Source: Alloascoidea africana
Taxonomy: Eukaryota; Ascomycota; Alloascoideomycetes; Alloascoideales; Alloascoideaceae
Assembly: GCA_030581615.1 (NCBI GenBank)
Contig: JAKTTT010000003.1
Coordinates: forward strand, 557,451-621,450
DNA: 64,000 bases
Direction: 5' to 3'
Numbering within the stretch: the stretch's first letter is position 1; each line of letters opens with the position of its first letter. Below the pieces are notes generated by a model. That model had not been told where the DNA came from. It saw nothing but the letters and a program-made list of their open reading frames with translations, and made no database searches. Below, piece by piece: positions 22,201-34,202 of this stretch. Made by a program: the position numbers and the translations under genes.

Positions 22201-25200
22201 GTGAATCATATTCTTAGCAGTAAATCCAGTACAATCCATAAAAAATGCGTATTTTTTGTTCCTCATTTTGCCCAATATTTGAAAAAGTCTGTAGACAACC
22301 AAGTCAGGGTCTGTTACAGTGTTGCTGTCAAACATGTTTAGAGAAATCACAACAAATGGAATTCCATCGTTGGAAACTCCTTCCCTTGCCATTTGTTTCT
22401 CAATCAACGCTCCAATGTTTTTTGCTGAATTTTTCAACATGAACTCATAGAGCTGCTTACCCTGTTCAGTCTCATCCTGAGTAAAGGCTTCTGGGATGCT
22501 ATTTGTTGATATAACTCTTGGCTGTCCCAGAGCCTCCAAATAGTCATCAAGAGTAGTTACAACTGTAGAATCAGGAATAGAAATATCTAGGGAAGCATTC
22601 TCACGATGAGTATTGTAGGAGATTTTATTGATACTCCCATTAGCACTTGCCTTTGTATGAATGCTGTCCCAATGCGTGTAAAGAAACTCATGTAAAAATG
22701 TTAAACCTTTTCTATCCAGTGTAGGCTGATTTGGAGCAAGGTTCGTTTGTGAGGTTATTGAATTAGAAAGTATGCTTTCAATATTTTGAGAGAGCATTTC
22801 TGAGGATCTTTGTAGAAACTTCTCAATGAGTTCATTAATCATATTCAAATCTTCCATCCTATCATAAAGCAATGGAAGTTTTAGCGAATAGAGTGACCCA
22901 TTCGCCATGTTTTGGATAACTTTGGCGAGTAATAGTAGAGATCTACGGACATCTCTTCTTATATTTTGAGGATTTGAGACCAGATTATCCTTCTCTGGAG
23001 CCACAATGGCAGGGCAAAAGAATCTCAAAATTAGAAAGGCACCTACTGCGGTTGTTGAAGCCTCGGGGAACAACTGCACAGCCGCTGTTTTGATGGTGTA
23101 GCAAATCTCTCGAAAGACCAAAGGCATGGAGTTTAGTGATCCTAAGAATGCATTTGCCAGAATTGTCAAAGAATTCATGAATCTCTCAATGTGATCATGG
23201 GCGTTATTATTTCCTTCTTGTAGTCCTATTTTCTCGGCGCTTAACTCAAACACATGCTCCTCAGGGTGTTCAAAGAAGAGTTTCAAAACCGGCTTCAAGG
23301 TGGAGGCCAAGTACTGAGCCCCATGCTTCCTAGCGTAGATGGACAACATTCTTGTCGCAACACTATTTCTTCGCAACAAATCCACTACGCGTGTGGTATT
23401 GGCGATTTCCCGAATAACAGAGGCCTTTAGAAGTTCTAAGGCATCTCCTTTAGATTCGTGTATCTTTAACATAGTGGAGGCCAACTGATCCACGTCATTT
23501 GCAGGACAGCATTCACAAATCGCTGCACACAACGGAACATTTTTGCCGAGGAACTCGATTAATAAATTGTACTTTTCTTCCTCGGCCTCATCAATAAGGC
23601 TGTTGGTGCCTTTCAAAATAACACTCTTGAACACGTTGATAAAAGCTTCTCTAATTCTGGGATTTTTGTGGTACCCAACTGGCAGTCCAAACTTGAGGGC
23701 AACATCAGTGCTACCCTTAATTAAATGCGTTAGAAAGTCTATAAGATATCGGCTAATAGAAGACGATCTTTGATATTGGAATGCCCTTCTATCGCCATTA
23801 GCCGTGAATGATCCTGATATCGATGAACCCATCTTGCTTCCAACAAAGCTAGCAGACCCATTTGTACTTGTTCCATAAACTGAATTTGTTCCATCATATT
23901 TTTCAAGACCCCGAAGTCCAATAGAAAAAAATGCAGCACAAATAGTGGATTTAGATTGAAGATAATCTTCTTCAGATTCTGTTTGAGGAACTTCAATTTG
24001 TATACCGTTCGAAATCAAGCTTGCCGCCTTTATAGATTCCACAGCCAGATCGCTAGCCAAATGTTCAAATTCATTTTGCCGGCGTTCTGAATTGTATGAC
24101 CTAAAAGCCGTTGACAAACTATCCTTTTCAGCGGCATCCGATGCAATTGATGCCGCGCTTTCAAACCAGTTGAGAAATATTTCAGTAAGCTCAAAGCGAA
24201 GCTTTCTTGGGAAACGAAGATCGGTTTTCTCTGAATGCTGTTCAAGGTCCTGGCAAAGTCTTGTTGATCTGATTTTCAACTTCAAAGTATTTGGGCTGTT
24301 TTCCTGACTGTCCAGATACACCACAACCATTCGCAAAACCGTTAACACAACTGGCATCAATGAAAGGCCTTCATTTATCGATCTTGAAATGGCTGTTTTA
24401 ATTAGCGCAACCGTTTGTTCTATGATTTTATATGTCTGATCCTTGTTTCCTGAATCAATTGTGGCTTTCAATAGCTTTTCCAGTTCATTGTAAATAGAAA
24501 CCATTGCGTGCTTACTGAATTCGTTAGACAAAATCTCTTTTCCGGCATCGCAAACAAGCAAATTTGAAGATTTCAGCAAGTCTACTATCACTTCTAGAAA
24601 ATCTTGGATATCTGGTAAAACCTCTGCGACTTTTGCGTTAGTTTCAGGGTCTGTTTCCAGTATACAATTGCAAAGCGAAGCTAGCATTCCGGCATAGTTT
24701 CGTCGCTCAACAACAAATGTTTGAGATATTTCTTCGTTCGAATCTCCATGGAATCGGCGAAAGATTTCTTCCCATGTATTCAAAATGCCGTCTGTAGCTA
24801 CAGTCAGTTGTGACATGAAATTCCTGATTCGCTTTTGTAGGGCAACTTGACCAGTGATAACGTAAGAATCTGAACACAGCTCGAGGTATGAATCAGCATT
24901 GTACAGAAGCGAACAGGAACGAATCTGTGTTGTTCCTACCTTTTCGACTGCACGTCCGTCGTCAATCACTAGAGGGAAAATTCCAGAAGCAATTTTGAAT
25001 ACTTCTGGATCCGGACAGCAAAGGCATAATATTAAAGCGCTTTCTAAACTCAAGTAGAGACTTTCTCTATAATTGAAAGGCTCTAGTTTAGTGATATCGT
25101 TCTGCAGTTTGGATCTGATGTCGTATTTTTCAGAGATCGTTTTTCTTGCATAAAGCAACTCTTTCATCAGTTTGAGATAGGAGGTAATTCTGGGACTATT

Positions 25201-27251
25201 CAGATCTGTTTCCAAAATCTTTTCAGAAAGGGCTTTCACGCCGTATCCAATGCCATTGTAAATGCCAAAAACAGGATGCCCCTTCTCTAACGACATGCCT
25301 TCTTCAGTAAAGCTTTCAATCACGTCAGGCGCTATGAACGCATGAAGAAACTCGGTTGCTGCCGCAACAAGATCATTGTCAGAGTCCACCAAAGCTGAAA
25401 CTATAGGCTCCATGTCTTTGTGAGATAGATAAGAAGATGCTGTATAATCGTCAAAGTAGCCAAAAGGAAATGGTATAAATGCATAGTAAACGTTTATTAG
25501 TATTGGAAGACTAACGACTTCTGAGTTGCTGGTAGAGAGTGACTTTTTGGAAGAACTTCCTGCTGCTCTAGACTTTAATAGCAGTCTTGTTTGATTCCTG
25601 ATAAGCTCTCTTAGCATTGCACCATTTTGGCTCATGTAATCTAGATAGATGTTTCTGGCAGAAGGGATTGTTCCTATTGCACGCAATGCTGTAGCCATGC
25701 AACACACAACTGAAGGAATCATATCAGTATTATAGAATTGCGTCTTGAAGTCTTCTTTGATAAAACTTGAATTGAGGAACGAATACCCAATGAACATTTT
25801 ACAGTAAATGTGAATGAGACTGTACGAAATTTCATTCGCTGCTGAATAAAAGTATGGCCGAAAATCGTCCCTTAGAGAAATGGCAAACCGTACTAGAGGA
25901 TGACTATTGTCAAACTCGTTTAGTACAGAGCCAATTGTTACCAAACTGGCGGCACAGTTCAGCTCAGCATCAGTGGCTCTTTTTGTTGTTAATTGCTGTC
26001 TTAAATAGAGAATGAACTTTGACTTTTTCGAGTTGGATAGGGAAGTAAAGCGTTTGATCCCAGTGTTTTGCAGAACTGCAGTAAAAGCATTCTGAGAAAA
26101 GCACAAAAGGAAAGTAAGAAACCTTGCCATGACTTGAAAATATTTTGAGTTTTCGGAAGAAGTGTACAGATAGTCAAAGAATCCGCTAGCTTCCATCATT
26201 ATTGGATTCTCTTGCGAGGTGAGTTTGTAGAACTCATTCGGCCGAGCCACACACCAGTACTCTAGACTCTCTGACAAGTTGTTAAACAAAAGAGCTTGGA
26301 AAATTGGCTGACGAATTGAACCCATAAACTGCCATACTTCCTTGAATAATTCGCTGAGCGACTCTTCATAGAGGTAAACATAGCTTAAGATGTCAACTTT
26401 GGGAAGAAAGTCCAAGTCAATGACCTCATTAAGACTAGATGCTTTTATTTTCTTTAGTTCAGTGCTGATCACTTCAAAAGATGCTGACCAATTCGATGCT
26501 GATAAAAATCTCATAATAACCGCGCAGCATTCATCAATTTCTTCTATCAATGGGAGGTAGATATGACCGCGGACTCCCCCACCTGAAGGCTCAATGCTTC
26601 CGCCAGAGACAACTGATACAGACTCGACTACTGCGGCCTGAGACCGGAGCGATAGTAGCTGTCCAAAAAGTTTGACTGTTGTTCTTCGATCCACGGATTG
26701 GGGAAGAACTGAGTGATACTTGAGAAACGGCTTCACATAACCAGTCTGGCCAAAGCTGATTGGTACACGGCCTATTCTAACAGGGCCCGGTTCGCATGAA
26801 TCCCAATTTGTCTCTGAACATTCTGTCGTTAACTTCAGAATGACAAGCAAGGATCTTAAGGAGTAAACGTTCCTGTTGGGTAGAGATTCGACACGATCTC
26901 GCTATATCAGTCCTCATCGTTAGTACCGCCACAATTTCCATAAAACAATTCCTCATTTTCCTTACCTTTGATACTTGATCCAGGAGGTTACTGAAAGCCT
27001 CTAAAACTTGGGAAATGTGACGTGTTCTAGATATACTGAGAAGCGTTTGTTTGGACGAAACAAAGAGCTTATCTGCTTCGGTATCTTCTACCGAGTTTCC
27101 GGTCTCAAACGGAAGCTATTGGAGAAATAAGGGTCAGGACGATCCACGAAGAGAACGCTTTGTGAAAAGAGAATTCTCTTACAATTTTTATTAACCGAGA
27201 GACTATGACAGGAAGCATTGTTGCTGTCAAAGCATCTGCCCCTGAGCTCAT
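19205..27251 (-). CDS. IRA1: IRA/neurofibromin-type Ras GTPase-activating protein, 4 exons
   Basis: Negative regulator of Ras and therefore of cAMP-PKA signalling. Exons (reverse strand): 27251-27183, 27115-26966, 26901-19544, 19490-19205; about 2,620 codons. Introns are 67, 64 and 53 nt (GTAAGA, GTAAGG, GTAAGT donors; the second has TACTAAC). The RasGAP domain lies around 22,800-23,500, with LLRRNSVATRM giving the arginine finger near 23,375 and FLILRFFCPAIVAPE near 23,020. The Sec14/CRAL-TRIO lobe (YAFFMDCTGFTAKN, about 22,220) and a PH-like lobe (to about 21,630) follow, as in neurofibromin and Ira1/2. One IRA gene is visible here; whether a second copy exists cannot be known. It converges on AVO1 with only about 100 bp between stop codons. 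Confidence 0.96.
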
Positions 27252-28660
27252 TTCTGGTGCCTTTGATATTTGATAGTATTGCTGTTCTGGTAGTCTTCAA
27301 ATGCGCACGCTTTAAAGTGAGATGGAGCAGCCCAGGCTTTGTTTATATAAAAAGAGACAGGCGGCTAGGCGTGTTTATTAAAAGCAATGTGTCCAGAAGG
27401 TTGGCAAAGTGACAGGAGAATTCTCCCCAGAACGAGAGAGAGTACGAAAGATAGATTAAGTGAAAGACTCATCTGGGCAGAAAAGACCCGGAGCTTTCAG
27501 GTCGACACAAGTATCATGCTATTAAAATACATTGCCAACCGTTGAAAATAATTCTGTAGATCGCTGCACAGAGCATGCCTGGACGATGCACAATGGTTAT
27601 TATTCTGCACTAGCGCAGGAGTAATCTTCCGCCTGGACGTGGACAGAATCGCATCTTGGCTTCACAAGGGCATGTTTTAGAGAGAGTTTAAACACCCAGT
27701 TTTATGTTTGGGCCGAAACTTAGATTTGGTTGGTGTTTCCAAAGCCAGCGTGACTGACGACACGTCCATCGGATGGCCACTGAGCGTCTGTTCTTTGGTC
27801 AGATATAGAATGCTCAAAAAGAGCAGATATTTAGGGCTAAGTTATACCAATTTATACTATGTTCGAAGTGTTTATCTACTTTCTTTTGATGGTCAAAAGC
27901 AAATGTCTTGGAAATAGAGATGTCTCAATGGTATAGTGTTAGCTTGGTACCCACTAGTTTTAGAGCTTTGCTGTTTTTTCGAGTTACTGCAATGAAATGA
28001 ACTTGCCAGGCTGTGATATCACAAAGACCAAAAAAGTCAAGATCCAAAAAACAGTGATCTAAAACTTTAAGTCTCATTATGAACAATGCTGGTGAAAGGG
28101 ACAGATTCAAATCAAATCATTTTCAAGCAATGATCTATAATGCTGACTATTTGGTTAATGGGCGCTAAATAAAGGCCGGCTAGCTAATATTAAACGCCAT
28201 AGGCTTATTCTTTGTGGATAGACCAGGGTGAAAAATTTAATAGGTCATCGACATGTTGGCTTTGGCTTGCCTGGTGCGAGACATACTCAAGGTGTTTTCT
28301 AATACACAGAACAAGAAACTCAGGTGTCGGTTAGATATAAATCGGTAATAAGCAGAGAGCATGTGCAAAGCTCTCACACTGAAAACCATTCATGTTCTCT
28401 AGCTACATCAGCATTTAATTCTACTGTGACCGAGATCTAGTATAGTCAGACGCAATTTTATCAAAACCAATTTGTTGCCTGTATGGAATTGCCCAGCGGG
28501 GACAGCGTGAAGAAATCGTGTCGATTAGAAGTTAGCGTGAACAGCAAAAACCGTTACTCGTTGTCTATGCTTACTTGACATGCTTCAGCTGGTCCCAAAC
28601 TATAGCGGAATATTTGGAAGTGCTCTTTGAGGTATGGTAACTTCATATTGAAACCCGTCT

Positions 28661-28684
28661 CTTTGGTCTTTTTGGTCTTTTTGG
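28661..28684. repeat. CTTTGGTCTTT short tandem repeat
   Basis: Ten-nucleotide units of the form TTTGGTCTTT repeat about two and a half times. Read directly; no function inferred. Confidence 0.6.
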
Positions 28685-31177
28685 AAAAGAAAACACAACT
28701 TACTTAATAATGAAGGGGTTTCACGCTCATAAAGTAAGCCATTGGATTAATTGGTTACCAAATTAGGCACCAGTGGAGCGTCTATTAGAGAACACGTACC
28801 CAAAATGGTAAATTCAATTGTCGACCTTGAGAATGCAAGGCCAGATATAGGCACCTTCTACTCATTGCCCTTAATTATTGTATAGTCAACTTTAGTTGCA
28901 AAACGGTAATAATTAGATACCTCGATAAAAATGAATGAGCTATTATCTGGGGATGAATAGGACAATAAGGCGGGTTCTCGAGAATTTGCCGAAATATGGT
29001 ATCCCACAAAATGGCTTATAGAAAGCCACGGCCATGAAGCTTGAAGGATGAGAAATGACCTTACAGCCACTCTTGTCCAGACTTGCCCCAGCACTTTTAT
29101 AGGTCTGTCTGGTTTCCCACTCATTGTCATCAAGTTTTAACTCAACAAAAATATTCTAGAGATAATAGATACTGAAAACAGCTCACAAGGTTATCATAAA
29201 AGATGCTTCCGTGCCATTGTTCTCAGCTTGTGACAGAACAAAACCTAGAATAGGTATATAGACGATTTTGTTGCAAAGAAGCAGCCTAAAAGAAAACGTT
29301 CTCAGTTTGATCCCTGTTCCAAAGGCAATTGATTGCCGGAACATATGTAAAATTTCCCAATTCTGTGACTTCGCTTTCGTATCACCTGGTACCACACAGA
29401 AAGTGCGACCCATCAGTTATGAGGATTATATAACAGTTCCTTGCTACGAAGTTTGTCGTATCTCCACTCCACAATTTGCACCATTAGTCTGACGGATAAG
29501 TGAGTTGTAAATTTAAATCAAAATGATGACCTGATGCTTTGTTCTAAAGCATAGAACTTGTGCAAACTACAAGCACTGCAATATTCTCAAAGAACAAGTA
29601 AACGCCTTCTAAGTGGGTGACGACTCAAAAAGCAGATTACATACTTCAATTTCGGGTTATGGGTTAAAAATTTCACTCAAAGGGTTTAAAAAAGGGTCAG
29701 ATTCGACACTTGGCGGATAAACTGGTATTGAAGCCCGTTTGGAGCCCTCAAACGAGTGTTTACGTCAATTATGAAACATGATATGCAACAGTTGTCTCAT
29801 TAGAAATAGATAGAAGGACAGCTGAACGAATTGGTTGTATCCAAACAATGTCATCGTGAAAGTTGACAAAACAGGGAACGCCAAGACATCCACGAAGCAT
29901 CAGAAGCCTTTTTTAATAATTGTTGTTTAGGCACTAATCATGTGGCTAAGGTGTATCTTTCAATGGAAAACAACTGGTAATATTTTTGACAACTAACCAC
30001 AACAATCGTGGAGAGTAAATGATTGTTGACGAGATTAGTTTTCACTGCGCTATGCATTATAAAATGATAAATGCCAAGCTGACATGTGTAATTCGTTGCT
30101 ATTACCTTCTTTCAATTATCACCTCCAGACCTGGTTATCGTAATCAAGCGTTCGGTCGAGATCTCTGAGCTTTGGGGTATGCAAAGTCGTAAAACAAGGC
30201 GAGCAACATTTTAAACGTCCAAATGATTGACTTTTGAAGGTAGGGAACGATTTTTTGAGGTGATCCTATGGAACGTACAAATTGATTATGTTTGGAGCTT
30301 GAAACACTCGAGGTGAGTAAGAGAGACCAACTCCCAATTAGCAGCAAGATTTGCTTTTGACCAATTGACGTCGTAATTATTTCCAGAAGCAGGGCGTGAG
30401 AATACTTTTCGCTGCTTTTTAAGTGGATTAAATTTCAGCTTGTCAGTAAGGTGTCTCATGAATTAAAACGCAATTCATTTAATTGAAAAGATTCAATAGA
30501 ACAATTAATTCGAGAGCATTTTTGAGATCGTGACACCTGCTTTCGCTCCGTGTGATACTTGACGAGCAAAAGTAAAGTTGATTTTTCATGAGTCGTATAC
30601 TGCTTCAAAAGGATCTCAAAGCAAAAACTTCAATCTACTTTCCCATGATGGTTCCCAAAAAAAACTCAGATCTCAGGGTCCTTCCATAAAAATGTCGTTG
30701 CAAGTTCCATTAGAATATTCTTTTTAATAGAATCCTAGCAAAGAGCCACTCAATGGCAAAGTCTTTCCACATCTATAATAAGGAACCCAACGTTTCTGGT
30801 AAGGTAAGCTGGAGATAATAAAATTTCTTCAGTTAAGGATGGTCTCGGGGGTTTCAACGGCCAAAACACCTTTGCAGGCGGCATGCAATTTATATCTTAT
30901 TGGTTCCTATAAAGTAAGGCTTGTGCTTTTTGTATTTTATTTATTGACCCGACAAAAAGAACACTGTTGTGAGAATACAATTGTTCAAAAACCGGAATTG
31001 TTGAAATAATTTGCCGGTATTATCAGTCTTTCCCCATATGTTTTCTCCTTTCTTCTTTGAAAGTGGGAAGCCGTCAAAACTTGAGAAACAAACCGTTCAT
31101 GATCAAAAGGTACATGCTACAAGGTTTATATATTTATGAAGGAGAATGCATGCAGTTGACGTTCTGCTCTAGTAGAC

Positions 31178-31206
31178 CAAATTCTCTCCAAATTCTCTCC
31201 AAATTC
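31178..31206. repeat. AAATTCTCTCC short tandem repeat
   Basis: Eleven-nucleotide unit AAATTCTCTCC occurs twice in tandem and is followed by a partial third copy. Read directly. Confidence 0.65.
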
Positions 31207-31947
31207 ACATCTCAGCCACAACTAGGTTGAGTTTTACCAGAGAAGTGATAAACTACTATAGATTTGGTAGATTTCTGGCGTTTACATCTATGTGCAGAAC
31301 CTTTGAAACCCATCATATGCATTTTGGTTTTCTCATGTTCTGTAACATTGATTTCGATAACTGTTAATCCCTTTAAATTTAGCAAAACTGTTAAAATACG
31401 AACATGACATCTTTTACCCCTATGTAACCTCTTTCAATGCCAAAAAAATTTTATGACGGAAACGAGACCTCGGTTAAACACGAACTCTGGCCCCTACCTC
31501 GCTTTTAGGAAGAAATATCATCAATTCGGACAAGGCGGGGAACAGTCTACCCGAAACCATTCAAGAAAGACTGCTTCTGTCACAGTAAACCATCATATAA
31601 AACAACTGCAAGCAGACAACAATATGAGCGGCAAATACGCCAGCTCTTTCAACACGCGCTATTATTGAGAGCCAAAGATCCAAGTTGAAGCTATAACAAC
31701 AAAGACTTGAACAGGAGACAAAACTCAACAAACATCACCATGTCAAGCTAGAAATATAGAACAGGGAGTTGTGATCCTGTACCCTTTTGAATAACATCAA
31801 GAGTTTGAAAGCACTAGTTTTTTTGTAGGGGCAGGATGATCTGTTACCCAGCCTTACGCTTTCATTATTAGTGTTAGTGTTTAGCTTCTTCATTCTGCTA
31901 CTCCTTCCTTCTGATCTGTTTCTCTTCGCATTTCGCTTATCATAGCC

Positions 31948-33051
31948 ATGTCCTTCTTCAATACCATAAGGTGTGTGTGTTTGTTTTATTATGTAGCTTC
32001 ATGTCCTCTTTTTGTGACAACTATAATCACTTTCAAGCCTGGTTGATCACACTTTTCTCCATGCCCGTGTCTCCGCCTCACCAATCTAATTGTATGCTTG
32101 ACAACTAACAAGTATGTGTTGATAGGGGTTTAACCTCGCGAACATCAAAGAAGAAGAATCAGCAAACAACAAGAGAAAACAGCAGCAGTGGATCATCTCA
32201 GTTAAATCCTTCTTTTGGAAACTCACCCCAGTTGTATTCCAACCCATCAGGCTCTTCTCCAGGAATTCGAAAAGCTCATTCTGCGACAAAACAGCCAAGC
32301 GGTGCCGAAGGAAAACCTCTCTTTCTGTGTCAGCCTTTCGTCCAAACAGCTCTTGTAAAGGGAAATTTCAAAACGATTGTACAGCTCCCCAAGTATGTGG
32401 ATTATAGCGAATGGATATCGTTGAATGTGTTTGAGTTTTTCACCCAGTTGAATCAATTCTATGGTGTGATTGCCGATTATGTTACCCCAGAGGCATATCC
32501 CACAATGAACGCAGGACCTGATGTCGATTATCTATGGGTTGACGCGAATAAGAAGACTGTTGTTTTGCCTGCTGGCGCGTATATTGATTACGCGTTGACT
32601 TGGATCAGCAATAAGTTTAATGATGACACACTGTTTCCGACTAAAGGAAGTAAGTATTTGGATCATCCAATCTTTACAAAAAGGATTACGTTGATTTGAT
32701 GTCACAGTAGAGAATACTCGACTAACGGTGCAATAGATATTCCTTTCCCTCCACATTTTCTCAAGGATCTGAAGAACATTTGTAGACAAATGTTCCGCAT
32801 ATTTGCTCATATATTTCATAATCATTACGATAAGATTCTGCATTTGTCTCTTGAGGCATACTGGAACTCCTTGTTTGCCCATTTCATATCATTTGTTAAG
32901 GTATGCATCGTTAATTGTTTTTTGGTGTTTGAGGAGATACTAACATGATTTCTGCGCTCAGCAATTCGAAATGCTCGAAAGACGAGAACTTGAACCTCTA
33001 TTACCTTTAATAGAAATTCTAGAGGAAAGTGGCAAGATTATTAATGGTTAA
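31948..33051 (+). CDS. MOB2: Mob2, activator of the Cbk1 NDR kinase, 4 exons
   Basis: Mob-family co-activator of NDR/LATS kinase Cbk1 in the RAM network (polarity, cell separation). Exons: 31948-31970, 32126-32649, 32737-32900, 32962-33051; 266 codons (baker's yeast 287). Introns are 155, 87 and 61 nt; all have CTAAC branch points. Exon 1 codes MSFFNTIR, the Mob2-type start. Diagnostic blocks: TALVKGNFKTIVQLPKYVDY, EWISLNVFEFF, TPEAYPTMNAGP, WISNKFNDDTLFPTKGN across intron 2, PFPPHFLKD, and ISFVK + QFEMLERRELEPLLPLIE across intron 3. It fits Mob2 better than Mob1 on these blocks. The first intron is clearly longer than usual for this window. Confidence 0.95.
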
Positions 33052-34202
33052 TTTGGTCCAGGTTTGCAGTATCATCCCACATCCATAATGAGACAAGCAG
33101 ATTTACTTTGAAATCAAAAGACAAATAGATTTTTTGTAGCAGACCTATGTCAATGATAGCTATTATTACATTTATATTTGATCATGGGTGCATATGAAGT
33201 TTTGACTTTACTTTGTTGAATATGTTTTTGTTAGCGAACTAAAAAAATGTGTCTGTTTTCTAATATATTTCGTTGGATTTTGAACTCTAAGGGAATGCCC
33301 TTCAAACGAAGGGAATGGCAAGCCGATACTACATTTATCACTGAGATTCAACTTCCTGATAACCTAAGGAAACAACCAAAACCCTGTTCATTATCTGTAG
33401 AATAGGAATTATCAGAGACCCAAATACGATTGCTAGATAACCTATCGTCATACTTTAATAGCTTTCTTTGTGTTAAACAAAACATCATCGGCATTTTCGT
33501 CAATTCTCTGGATTGCTTCCCGCTGCCCAGAAACCATTTATCCCTATCATTGAGGTGATTAACTGTTCTACATAATATAGAGCTTAGCACATATATGGTC
33601 TGTCTTTGAGTGTAAGAATGACAATTTTCAACTGTCACCTTTGTGATCGAAAAGAACACAGAATTATCACCGATAAACGTAAATATTCAGGACATTGACG
33701 GACCGATGAGATGCCTAGAAGTTGTACAATTCAAATCTCTACTATATTCAAACATGAGAATAAATCTGGCTTAAGAAGGTTTCTTCAAGTTTGAAGTATT
33801 GACTTACTCACAAAAGAAGGTAACACAAACTGAGAGATAGAAACGAGACAAGCTTGTTCAAATGTATACCAATTCTTTACACAAAAGGCTATTTTCTAGC
33901 GTATGCCATCGTACAATTAAACTTACATCACCTTTCGAGACAATAGAGTCAAGACCCATTAGTCCAAGCAAAACTTCGAAAACCAAATGTCTTGGATTAG
34001 AAAGTTGAGACTTTTGGCAAATTAGATGTTACAAAGATCAGATTCTGACAATTATAATGTACTACTTGCACTCACCGGTATCAACAAATGCCTTTGGATT
34101 GAGACCTTTCCTTGCAAGCCAGGGGTTATTCGTTTGATTATTACGGCGTGGGTTGTCTTGCATAGGCTTCACAGTACCTCCCTGTAAGTATCAATTCAAC
34201 AT
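33052..34202. other. Intergenic between convergent MOB2 and PRP6, possible small reverse-strand exons
   Basis: About 1.15 kb. On the reverse strand a short ATG-started stretch (about 34,163-34,075) ends at GTGAGT. A second open stretch (about 34,003-33,928) ends at GTAAGT, and a third (about 33,827-33,780) ends in TGA. Splice phases between the first two do not join cleanly and I recognise no family, so no gene is called. Confidence 0.35.

Larger units (their letters stand above)
27252..31947. other. 4.7-kb gene-free interval between divergent IRA and MOB2
   Basis: No recognisable protein gene, tRNA or known structural RNA was found on either strand. The longest open stretches are under 92 codons, overlap each other and resemble nothing I know; a 71-codon ATG frame at 31,453-31,668 is the best of them and I do not call it. 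Short tandem repeats occur at 28,661-28,684 and 31,178-31,206. The interval must hold the promoters of both flanking genes. Neighbouring intergenic spaces are typically 100-500 bp. Confidence 0.6.

Noticed and set aside
27920-27990. tRNA-like start with a D-arm-like TGGTATAGTGTTAGC
   Set aside because: No anticodon stem, no GTTCRANNC T-arm and no closing acceptor stem follow.
31453-31668. 71-codon ATG frame in the IRA-MOB2 interval
   Set aside because: Composition unremarkable and no known relative; kept only as a note in the interval entry.
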